Shown here piece by piece: positions 57,434 through 64,000 of a DNA stretch of 64,000 nt. The notes beneath the pieces were generated by a model, which was not told where the DNA came from, did no database searches, and saw only the letters and a list, made by a program, of their open reading frames with translations. Position 1 is the first letter of the stretch, and each line of letters begins with the position of its first letter. Source of the DNA: Novosphingobium aquimarinum (GTDB lineage Bacteria; Pseudomonadota; Alphaproteobacteria; Sphingomonadales; Sphingomonadaceae); NCBI RefSeq assembly GCF_009746585.1, contig NZ_WRPO01000001.1:62001-126000 (forward strand). Direction: 5' to 3'. The translations under genes were made by a program, and so were the position numbers.

Positions 57434-58708
57434 TTCGCGCGGCGAAAGCCTGACCTCGATACGAACGCCGGGAACTCCGTCCGGACCGACCATCTGTTTC
57501 TCGGACAGCACTTCGCCTCGCGCATGGAGAAAGGCGATGCTCTGGCCGTCGGCGGAGGAGAGCTCGAAGACATGAACCTCCGCATCTTCGGTGAGGCTGG
57601 CTCCCGCAATCTCGAGAAGGCGTTCGCAGCCCTCGCCCGTCAGCGCGGAGACCGGGACGATCGTCTCGGTATCGCTCCGCGCCGCGATGGCCTCTGCAAG
57701 CTGTTCGGCCTGTACGGTTGGCAGCAGGTCCCACTTGTTCCACACTTCGATCACCGGGATCGGTGCGATTTCGTCGGCACCTTCGGCCCCATCCAACTGC
57801 GCGTCACCCACGGCGATACCCAGATCGGCAAGGACACCCAGCACCTGGTGCTTCTGCGCATCGGTATCGGGATTGGCGATGTCTCGGACGTGGAGGATGA
57901 GATCGGCTGCGGTGACTTCCTCAAGCGTCGCGCGGAACGCCGCCACGAGCTGTGTCGGCAAGTCCGAGATGAACCCCACGGTGTCGGACAGGATCGCCTT
58001 CTCAAGGCCCGGCAGACGGATCGCGCGCATGGTCGGATCGAGCGTGGCGAAGAGCATGTCCTCGGCCATCACTTCGGCGCCGGTCAGGCGATTGAACAGC
58101 GTCGATTTGCCGGCGTTGGTATAGCCGACCAGTGCGATCACCGGCCAAGGTGCCTTCTCGCGCCGATCGCGGTGCAGGCCTCGCGTTCGCCGGACTTGCT
58201 CCAGTTCGCGACGGATCCGCGCCATCCGGTCGCGGATCATGCGACGGTCGGCCTCGATCTGGGTCTCGCCCGGACCGCCCAGGAAGCCGAAGCCGCCCCG
58301 CTGTCGTTCGAGGTGGGTCCAGCTGCGCACCAAGCGCCCCGCCTGATAATCGAGGTGCGCAAGCTCGACTTGCAAGCGTCCTTCGGCCGTCGCCGCGCGC
58401 TCGCCGAAGATCTCGAGAATCAGGCCCGTCCGATCGATGACCTTGCGCTTGAGCCGGTCTTCCAGATTGCGCTGCTGGATCGCGGACAGCGCGCCGTCGA
58501 CAACCACCAGTTCCGCTTCGGATTGTTCGCAAGCCGTAGCGATGTTCGCGACCTGGCCTTCGCCGAACAGCGTTCCGGGGCGCGCATCGCGAATCGGGAT
58601 GGCGAAGCTATCGGCGATCACGAGACCGATCGCGGCGGCGAGCCCCCTCGCCTCCTCAAGTCGTGCTTCGGGATCGAGGCCGGAATTGCGGCGCATTTGC
58701 GGGTACAC
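57410..58708 (-). CDS. hflX: GTPase HflX
   Basis: 432 aa from a GTG at 58708 (first residues MYPQMRRNSG). N-terminal HflX domain with GQVANI and ERLQVELA-like EGRLQVELAHLDY; glycine-rich GGFGFLGGPGETQIE; G domain with GYTNAGKST, DTVGFI and NKWD. The 102 bp upstream back to the hfq stop are in frame and read EVARGARALVV immediately before the GTG, resembling the usual HflX beginning, but hold no ATG, GTG or TTG. HflX rescues stalled ribosomes. The hfq-hflX pair is widely conserved. Confidence 0.93.
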   Translation of the reverse strand: MYPQMRRNSGLDPEARLEEARGLAAAIGLVIADSFAIPIRDARPGTLFGEGQVANIATACEQSEAELVVVDGALSAIQQRNLEDRLKRKVIDRTGLILEIFGERAATAEGRLQVELAHLDYQAGRLVRSWTHLERQRGGFGFLGGPGETQIEADRRMIRDRMARIRRELEQVRRTRGLHRDRREKAPWPVIALVGYTNAGKSTLFNRLTGAEVMAEDMLFATLDPTMRAIRLPGLEKAILSDTVGFISDLPTQLVAAFRATLEEVTAADLILHVRDIANPDTDAQKHQVLGVLADLGIAVGDAQLDGAEGADEIAPIPVIEVWNKWDLLPTVQAEQLAEAIAARSDTETIVPVSALTGEGCERLLEIAGASLTEDAEVHVFELSSADGQSIAFLHARGEVLSEKQMVGPDGVPGVRIEVRLSPRELGRFSAL

Positions 58709-58810
58709 GACGAGGGCACGCGCACCGCGCGCAACCTCGCCGCTCAGATCATCTTCGAAGATCTCGTTGTTGCCTTTCGCTGGCGTTGGGCAGGTTTGCC
58801 TGCCGCATCC

Positions 58811-59410
58811 TCAGTCTTGGTCAGAATCTTCGTGCGATTGCAAGTCGACTGGCGTGACGGGCTGGATCGTGGAGACAGCGTGCTTGTACGCAAGCTGCAC
58901 GTAGCCTTCGCGTTCAAGCAGCATGCAGAACAAGTCGTACGCCGCAACCCGGCCCTGAAGCATGACGCCATTGATCAGGAACATGGTCACCTGGACCCCG
59001 GCGTTGCGAATGCTCGACAGGAAGACATCCTGCAAGAGCCGCAACTTCTTGTCGTCGCCCCCGCCGGCAGCGAATTGTGCCGCGTCGATCGGGGTCGAAG
59101 GCATGATCGTGGAAATGGCATGCTTGTAGACCAGCTGCGATTGGCCATCGCGGCGCAGCAAGATCGAAAAGTTGTCGAACCAGGTCACGATGCCCTGCAG
59201 CTTGACACCCTTGACGAGGAACATCGTCACGGGAGTCTTGTTCTTGCGCAAGTGGTTGAGGAACTGATCCTGTAGGTTCTGGCTGCCCTTCCCACCCTTG
59301 GCGGGAGCGGACGAGGTTTTCGCCGAAACCGGCGCTGCGGCGGCTTTTTCCGGCTCTTCTGCCGGCGGAGGAGCCGGCGGCGTCTTTACCGAGAGGGTGC
59401 GTCCGCTCAT
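58811..59410 (-). CDS. hfq: Hfq with two tandem Sm domains
   Basis: 199 aa, about twice the usual length. After a 40-residue Ala/Pro-rich N-terminus, Sm domain 1 spans about 45-104 ([31 protein letters not shown]) and Sm domain 2 about 125-184 ([31 protein letters not shown]); corresponding residues are 80 apart. Both keep the Sm2 YKHA motif used for RNA 3' ends. Domain 2 lacks the basic rim (RNAG against RKNK) and has Met for the distal-face Lys31. Trimer-of-dimers assembly to a pseudo-hexamer is likely. It binds small RNAs and mRNAs. Confidence 0.93.
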   Translation of the reverse strand: MSGRTLSVKTPPAPPPAEEPEKAAAAPVSAKTSSAPAKGGKGSQNLQDQFLNHLRKNKTPVTMFLVKGVKLQGIVTWFDNFSILLRRDGQSQLVYKHAISTIMPSTPIDAAQFAAGGGDDKKLRLLQDVFLSSIRNAGVQVTMFLINGVMLQGRVAAYDLFCMLLEREGYVQLAYKHAVSTIQPVTPVDLQSHEDSDQD

Positions 59411-59474
59411 GATATGGTAACTCCGTTTTTTTGGCGGCCGCTGGTGCGATCCGCAATCTGGTCTCAGCTTCCGA

Positions 59475-59489
59475 CCGTCCGTCGGACGG
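59475..59489. repeat. Inverted repeat between ntrX and hfq
   Basis: CCGTCCG-T-CGGACGG, 7-bp arms with a single base between. It lies 65 bp upstream of the hfq start. The short spacing favours a protein-binding site over a hairpin. Confidence 0.5.
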
Positions 59490-59559
59490 CGGGAGAAAAG
59501 GACCGGTTCAATCGCAACTTACTGTTTTGCTGCAGCGCAGTAAACGCGAAAATATCGGA

Positions 59560-60957
59560 TCAGCCCGTTTCCTCCTCCGTCTCCGTCTCGCGGCGGTCTG
59601 ACATGCCGAGCAGCTTCAGTTTGCGGTGCAACGCGGACCGCTCCATCCCGATGAAGGACGCCGTTTTGGAGATATTGCCGGAAAACCGGCGAATCTGGAC
59701 TTTCAGGTACTCTCTTTCGAAGCTTTCGCGTGCCTCGCGCAACGGCGCGCTCATCATGACCGAGACGCGGGAATCGCCTTCAGAGCGCTGGTTCAGAAGT
59801 TCGGACGGAAGCATGTCGACTTCGATCCGCCCGAGCTTCTCACGCGGCGCCATGATCACGGTCCGCTCGACCACATTTCGCAGTTGCCGCACGTTTCCGG
59901 GCCATTCGTAAGCCTGCAAGGCGGTCATCGCCTCGACACTGATTTCGGGCGGTGCCACCGACTGTTCGTTGGCATAGCGTGCGAAGAAGTGCTCGACGAG
60001 CGCGGGAATATCTTCGCGACGGTCGCTCAGTGCAGGGATCGGCACGGGAACGACGTTGAGCCGATAGAACAAATCCTCGCGGAAGCGCCGCTCGGAGATC
60101 TCCTTCTCGAGATCGCGCGAGGTTGAGGATACGACTCGCACGTCGACGCGGATCTGTCGCGTCCCGCCGACTCGAACGAAGGATTGGTCAGTCAGCACTC
60201 GGAGGATCCGGGCTTGCGTCGACAGCGGCATGTCCGCCACCTCGTCGAAGTACAATGTGCCGCCGTCGGCAAGCTCGAGAAGTCCGGGACGTACGAGGCT
60301 GCCGTTGCTTTCCTCGCCGAAGAGTTCCTGTTCGAAACGCTCGGGCGTGATGCGCGCGGAGTTGACCGAGACAAATGCGGACGCCGAGCGCGGGCTCCAG
60401 CCATGCAACAGACGTGCCGCCACTTCCTTGCCGGCACCGGCGGGTCCTGTGATCAGCAGCCGGCTTCCAGTGTTCGCCACGCGCTTAAGTGTTGCGCGCA
60501 CCTGATTGATCGCGCTCGAATTTCCGGTAAATTCCTCGCCGCCGACGGTCACGTCCTGACGAAGATTGGCATTGTCACGTCGCAGGCGTTCCGTCTCGGT
60601 CGCACGCGCGACGAGATGCAGCAGCTTTTCCGCTTCGAACGGCTTTTCGATGAAGTCGACCGCACCGCGGCCGATCGCCGCGACCGCGGTGTCGATGTTG
60701 CCGTGGCCCGAAAAGATGATCACCGGCAGTTCCGGCTCCCGCGACTTGATCTCGTCGAGCACTTCCAGGCCGTCCATCGGGCTGCCATGAAGCCAGACGT
60801 CCAACAGCACGAGCGACGGACGCCGCTCGTCTATCGCAGCGAGCGCGGCACTGCTGTCCCCCGCAGTGCGGCAGTCGTAGCCCTCATCCTCGAGCACTCC
60901 GGCTACCAGTTCGCGAATGTCGCGTTCGTCGTCGACGATCAGGATATCAAGGGGCAT
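59560..60957 (-). CDS. ntrX: Response regulator NtrX, AAA+ type
   Basis: 465 aa, start MPLDILIVDDERDI. Receiver domain with Asp53 (LLDVWL), Walker A-type GPAGAGKE, GGTLYFDEVADMP (Walker B) and WPGNVRQLRNVVERTVI; C-terminal Fis-type helix-turn-helix (SGNISKTASFIGMERSALHRKLK). The sigma-54-contacting GAFTGA loop is absent: LFGEESNGSLVRPG stands in its place, as reported for NtrX of several alphaproteobacteria. It pairs with NtrY 34 bp upstream. Confidence 0.92.
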   Translation of the reverse strand: MPLDILIVDDERDIRELVAGVLEDEGYDCRTAGDSSAALAAIDERRPSLVLLDVWLHGSPMDGLEVLDEIKSREPELPVIIFSGHGNIDTAVAAIGRGAVDFIEKPFEAEKLLHLVARATETERLRRDNANLRQDVTVGGEEFTGNSSAINQVRATLKRVANTGSRLLITGPAGAGKEVAARLLHGWSPRSASAFVSVNSARITPERFEQELFGEESNGSLVRPGLLELADGGTLYFDEVADMPLSTQARILRVLTDQSFVRVGGTRQIRVDVRVVSSTSRDLEKEISERRFREDLFYRLNVVPVPIPALSDRREDIPALVEHFFARYANEQSVAPPEISVEAMTALQAYEWPGNVRQLRNVVERTVIMAPREKLGRIEVDMLPSELLNQRSEGDSRVSVMMSAPLREARESFEREYLKVQIRRFSGNISKTASFIGMERSALHRKLKLLGMSDRRETETEEETG

Positions 60958-60991
60958 AGCGTCTTCTTTGTCACGGTCATTGTTGTTGCGA

Positions 60992-63214
60992 TCATTCGGC
61001 GGCTTCCGGTGCGCGGGTCTGCGCGAGAGGGTCCGTGGCGAAGCGCATGGTCACCTTGGTGCCCTCGCCTTGCGCGGAGGTGAACGTCATTTCGCCACCG
61101 TGCTCCTCGACGATCTTGTTGACGATGGCGAGCCCCAGGCCTGTGCCCTTGTCGCGCGTGGTCACATAGGGCTCGATGATGCGGTCGCGATCCTGAGAAA
61201 GGCCGATGCCATTGTCGGCGATGCACACGCTGACGGCATCTCCCAGATCGCGGACTTCGACGTCGATGCGACTGACGAAGTCTTCGAGGGGGTCCTTGGG
61301 GACGGCTTCGATCGCCTCGACCGCATTCTTCAAAACATTGGTCATGGCCTGGCCGAACTGGTGGCGATCACAAGCGATCGTGCCGATGCTGGGGTCGGAC
61401 TTGAATGAAAACATGATGTCCGGCCGCGCCACTTCCTGCAAAAACAGCGCTTGCCGGGTCAGCGCCACCGGATCTTCGATACGGAAGACGGGCTTCGGCA
61501 AGCGCGCGAAAGAGGAGAATTCGTCGACCATCTTCCTGAGATCGCCGACTTGCCGGATGATCGTCGCGGTCAGATCCTCGAACAGCTTTGGATTGTCGAC
61601 GATCTGCTTGCGATAGCGTCGACTCAGTCGCTCCGTCGCAAGCTGGATCGGCGTCAGCGGGTTCTTGATCTCGTGCGCGATGCGGCGCGCGACATCGGAC
61701 CAGGCCGCTTGCCGCTGGTCGAGCAACTGGCGCGTTATATCCTCGAAGGTGATGACATGGCCGGTGCGATCGCGACTGGTCTTGATGGCGAGCGTCAGCA
61801 GCTCGCCTTGCTTGGCATACTGGACGATGCCGCCACGCGCGTCGGAATCGGCCATCGACGCCAGCTGCGGCGCAAGATCGGCCAGCGGTACGCCGATCGG
61901 GGCGTCGGAATCATCGTCGAGCAACAGGCGTTGCGCAGTGCTGTTGATCAGCAGGATCGCCCCCTGCCCGTCGATCGAGATGATCCCCGACGTCACCGAT
62001 TCGAGCACGGCCTCTATGAAGGCACGGCGTTCCTGCAACTGCGCGTTGGCCCCGATGAGGGCCTGAGTCTGCTTCTCGATCTGCGCCGTCATCCGATTGA
62101 AGGCGCGATTGAGCAGGCCGATCTCATCCGCTCCGGTCCGGCCTTCGATGCGCAGGGCGAAGTTGCCGCTGCCCACCCGCCGCGCCGCATCGACGAGCTC
62201 GTACAGCGGCTTCACCTGGCGATCGGCGAAGCGCAGCGCGAACCACACCGAAAGGCCGACCAGCGCGAGCGAGGCGACGAACAACGCCACGTTGAAGCGC
62301 AATTGCAGCACCCGCGCGCGGCTCGTGAGGATCTCGTAGGCCTGAACGATGTTCTCCGCGCGCTGGCCCTGGCTGAAGGCGAGCAGATCGGATGCGCGAG
62401 CGTTGAACAGATAGATGCCGGCTTCGCGGTCGAGCGGGATGACCGCAGTGATACGGTTGGCGTTCGCCGAAACGACCATGGGCTCACCCTTGTCGAGCCG
62501 GTTGAGAGTGGCGGCAGGGATCGTCTCGGGGCCACTGTCCCCTTCGGGGTCGACGATGGCCGCCGTGCGCAATTTGCCGTCCGCGCCGCGCTGGAGGATG
62601 GCCGAAGCAGTCAGCTTGCGACGCGTGACCTGGAAGAAGTAGAACTCCGGGAAAGCCTCGCTCGAGATCGATTCCTTCGTGAGGAAGGAGCCGAGATCCT
62701 CCGCCATGGCGACCGTCTCGTACTGAACGTCGCGTTGCACCTGTTCGTAGTATCCGCGCGCGAGCTTGTTGGCATTCTCCAGCAATCCGCGCGAACTGTC
62801 GGAAAACCAGAATTCGACGCCCGACTGGAACAACAGCGACGCGAATATCACCACCAGCAGCGTCGGCACCGCGGCGATCATCGAAAAGAAGAACACCAGC
62901 CGCTGGTGCATCTGCCCCGTGCCGCCCATCGTCTCGGCCGCACGCCGGAGCGCGATCCGGCGACCGAGCAGGACCAGGATGGCCATGGCGGGAACCAAAG
63001 TGCCGATCAGCAGCAACGCGGTGAGATTCGACGGCAGCAGCTGGCTTTTCTCGGCGCTGTCCTGCAGCGCGATGCCCGTGATCACCGTCATGACCAGAAA
63101 AGCGACGATCGAAAACGCTTCGACCGATGCGAAGAAATTCGCGCGGCGCGCGGCGAGCTGGGCTCTGCGCCACCATCTCGGCCACCGTTTGCGGGTGCTC
63201 ACCTGCGCCATCAT
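60992..63214 (-). CDS. ntrY: Sensor histidine kinase NtrY
   Basis: 740 aa, start [10 protein letters not shown]. Three or four N-terminal transmembrane segments (residues about 30-130) and another at about 305-327 enclose a periplasmic domain; then HAMP (330-383), PAS (about 395-480), H box with His514 ([19 protein letters not shown]), and the ATPase domain ([33 protein letters not shown]). It senses an envelope or redox-related signal and phosphorylates NtrX. Followed by ntrX after 34 bp. Confidence 0.93.
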   Translation of the reverse strand: MMAQVSTRKRWPRWWRRAQLAARRANFFASVEAFSIVAFLVMTVITGIALQDSAEKSQLLPSNLTALLLIGTLVPAMAILVLLGRRIALRRAAETMGGTGQMHQRLVFFFSMIAAVPTLLVVIFASLLFQSGVEFWFSDSSRGLLENANKLARGYYEQVQRDVQYETVAMAEDLGSFLTKESISSEAFPEFYFFQVTRRKLTASAILQRGADGKLRTAAIVDPEGDSGPETIPAATLNRLDKGEPMVVSANANRITAVIPLDREAGIYLFNARASDLLAFSQGQRAENIVQAYEILTSRARVLQLRFNVALFVASLALVGLSVWFALRFADRQVKPLYELVDAARRVGSGNFALRIEGRTGADEIGLLNRAFNRMTAQIEKQTQALIGANAQLQERRAFIEAVLESVTSGIISIDGQGAILLINSTAQRLLLDDDSDAPIGVPLADLAPQLASMADSDARGGIVQYAKQGELLTLAIKTSRDRTGHVITFEDITRQLLDQRQAAWSDVARRIAHEIKNPLTPIQLATERLSRRYRKQIVDNPKLFEDLTATIIRQVGDLRKMVDEFSSFARLPKPVFRIEDPVALTRQALFLQEVARPDIMFSFKSDPSIGTIACDRHQFGQAMTNVLKNAVEAIEAVPKDPLEDFVSRIDVEVRDLGDAVSVCIADNGIGLSQDRDRIIEPYVTTRDKGTGLGLAIVNKIVEEHGGEMTFTSAQGEGTKVTMRFATDPLAQTRAPEAAE

Positions 63215-63247
63215 CGTTGCGCCGTTACGACAGCACTGTTGCCGATT

Positions 63248-63263
63248 TGCAAGGGAAATTCCA
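63248..63263 (-). promoter_or_regulatory. Candidate sigma-54 promoter for ntrY
   Basis: On the minus strand TGGAATTTCCCTTGCA has GG-N10-GC spacing with a full TTGCA -12 element; the -24 TGGAA is partial against TGGCAC. The predicted start is about 12 bp after the GC, near 63237, giving a leader of roughly 23 nt before ntrY. Confidence 0.4.
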
Positions 63264-63304
63264 CGAACAGTGTCAGTCGCATGACGGGGCCCGAAGGCGT
63301 CGTG

Positions 63305-64000
63305 TCACACGCGTCGGACAAAGGCTTCAGGGTCGAGGCGAAGGTCGGACAAGCGCTTGCGCAACGTGTTGCGATTGATTCCGAGCTCCTGCGCGGCTCG
63401 CAGCTGATTGCCGCCCGTTTCGTGAAGAATCCTCGAAAATAGCGGCTTTTCGAGCGCGGCCAGCGCGGCGCCATAAACGGAGCCGGACAGCGGACGTTCG
63501 GTCTCGAGCCAGAGCGCGATGGCGGCGTCGAGGTCCACCGGCATCGTATCGAACGGCACCGCGGAGGCTCCGTCCTGCACCAGGAGCGGCGTCACGGTGT
63601 CCTCGTCGATCACTTCCTCTCGCGCCAGGAGCGCCAAGCGATAGACGAAGTTCTTCAGCTCTCGCACGTTGCCGCGCCAGGGCTGGCGGGAAAGCAGCGC
63701 CATCGCATCGGGTGTGAGCTGGCGTCGCGGCAATCCTTCGGACACAGCCACCTGCAGGAAATGGCGCACCAGCGATTCGATGTCGTCCGAGCGTTCGCGC
63801 AAGGGCGGCAGGGTGATCGGAACCACGTTGAGCCGGTAGAACAGATCCTCGCGGAACTTGCCTGCGGAGATCTGGGGCCCGAGATCCTTGTTGGTCGCAG
63901 CGATGATCCGCGTGTCGAGCGCCACTTCCTCGCGGCCGCCGACGCGGCGGATCGTGCCCGATTGCAGCGCGCGCAGCAGCCGCGTCTGCGCCTGCATCGG
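63305..64000 (-). CDS. ntrC: Nitrogen regulator NtrC, 5' end outside window
   Basis: At least 230 codons; the N-terminal receiver and most of the AAA+ domain lie beyond 64000. Visible are RVGGREEVALDTRIIAATNKDL, FREDLFYRLNVVPITLPPLRER and WRGNVRELKNFVYRLALLAREE, then a Fis-type DNA-binding helix-turn-helix (GGNQLRAAQELGINRNTLRKRL). It activates nitrogen-limitation genes with sigma-54. Lies 90 bp upstream of ntrY in the same direction. Confidence 0.88.
   Translation of the reverse strand, partial: PMQAQTRLLRALQSGTIRRVGGREEVALDTRIIAATNKDLGPQISAGKFREDLFYRLNVVPITLPPLRERSDDIESLVRHFLQVAVSEGLPRRQLTPDAMALLSRQPWRGNVRELKNFVYRLALLAREEVIDEDTVTPLLVQDGASAVPFDTMPVDLDAAIALWLETERPLSGSVYGAALAALEKPLFSRILHETGGNQLRAAQELGINRNTLRKRLSDLRLDPEAFVRRV

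Noticed and set aside
57524..59275. Plus-strand open frame of 583 codons over hflX and hfq
   Set aside because: Antisense to two clear genes; no recognisable domain.

Overview
The window is GC-rich, densely packed alphaproteobacterial chromosome. Gene content points to Sphingomonadales, probably the Erythrobacteraceae or a close relative: ntrC-ntrY-ntrX running into hfq and hflX, hrcA-grpE and dnaK-dnaJ as two separate chaperone loci, PhaR, an alphaproteobacterial-style PDH E2 with a single lipoyl domain, a DUF3376-type patatin, a vgr-related metallopeptidase-like protein and a PCu(A)C copper chaperone. Nearly all of the DNA is coding, with many 1-4 bp stop/start overlaps. I see no prophage, insertion sequence, integron or CRISPR array, so this is mostly core genome.

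Layout. 1-6.9 kb: MoxR ATPase and VWA protein separated by two GFA-family genes and an Asp/Asn hydroxylase, then a GT87 glycosyltransferase, a YjdF-like membrane protein and an NYN/LOTUS RNA-binding protein. 6.9-8.0 kb: a gene-poor, lower-GC patch around one NTF2-like protein. 8-14.2 kb: parE, an LpoA-like lipoprotein divergent from rsmI-yraN-gshB, and a DedA protein. 14.2-17.6 kb (minus): rph-rdgB-hemW-xerC operon. 17.7-24.2 kb: hrcA-grpE, a Gly-zipper lipoprotein, a vgr-related/PCuAC pair, dnaK-dnaJ. 24.2-34.4 kb: patatin, radA, cvpA, a NifU-like protein, an MHS-family transporter, alr, phaR, a Nudix hydrolase and a ProRS of eukaryote/archaeal type. 34.5-41.2 kb: M28 and M3 peptidases, RNase R, an unrecognised 123-aa protein, UspA. 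41.4-44.9 kb: pdhC, two tandem hotdog thioesterases, lpd. 45-47.9 kb (minus): a large CAP-RTX secreted protein translationally coupled to a PilZ protein. 48.1 kb: tRNA-Ser(UGA). 48.4-57.4 kb: cell-wall and replication operon mltB, rlpA-like, dacF-like, tmk, holB, metG, tatD, MBL hydrolase, a 59-aa membrane protein, mazG. 57.4-64 kb (minus): ntrC (cut by the window end), ntrY, ntrX, hfq, hflX.

The points most worth a second look are: an Hfq with two full Sm domains in tandem; a pair of thioesterases inside the PDH cluster, one of which has lost the usual catalytic Asp; the CAP-RTX protein with a duplicated 45-residue module and its coupled PilZ partner; a probable CTG start codon in a CTGA overlap; a heat-shock-like promoter that would make hrcA mRNA leaderless; and a sigma-54-like promoter between ntrC and ntrY. 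All family calls are from reading the sequence; no database search was run.
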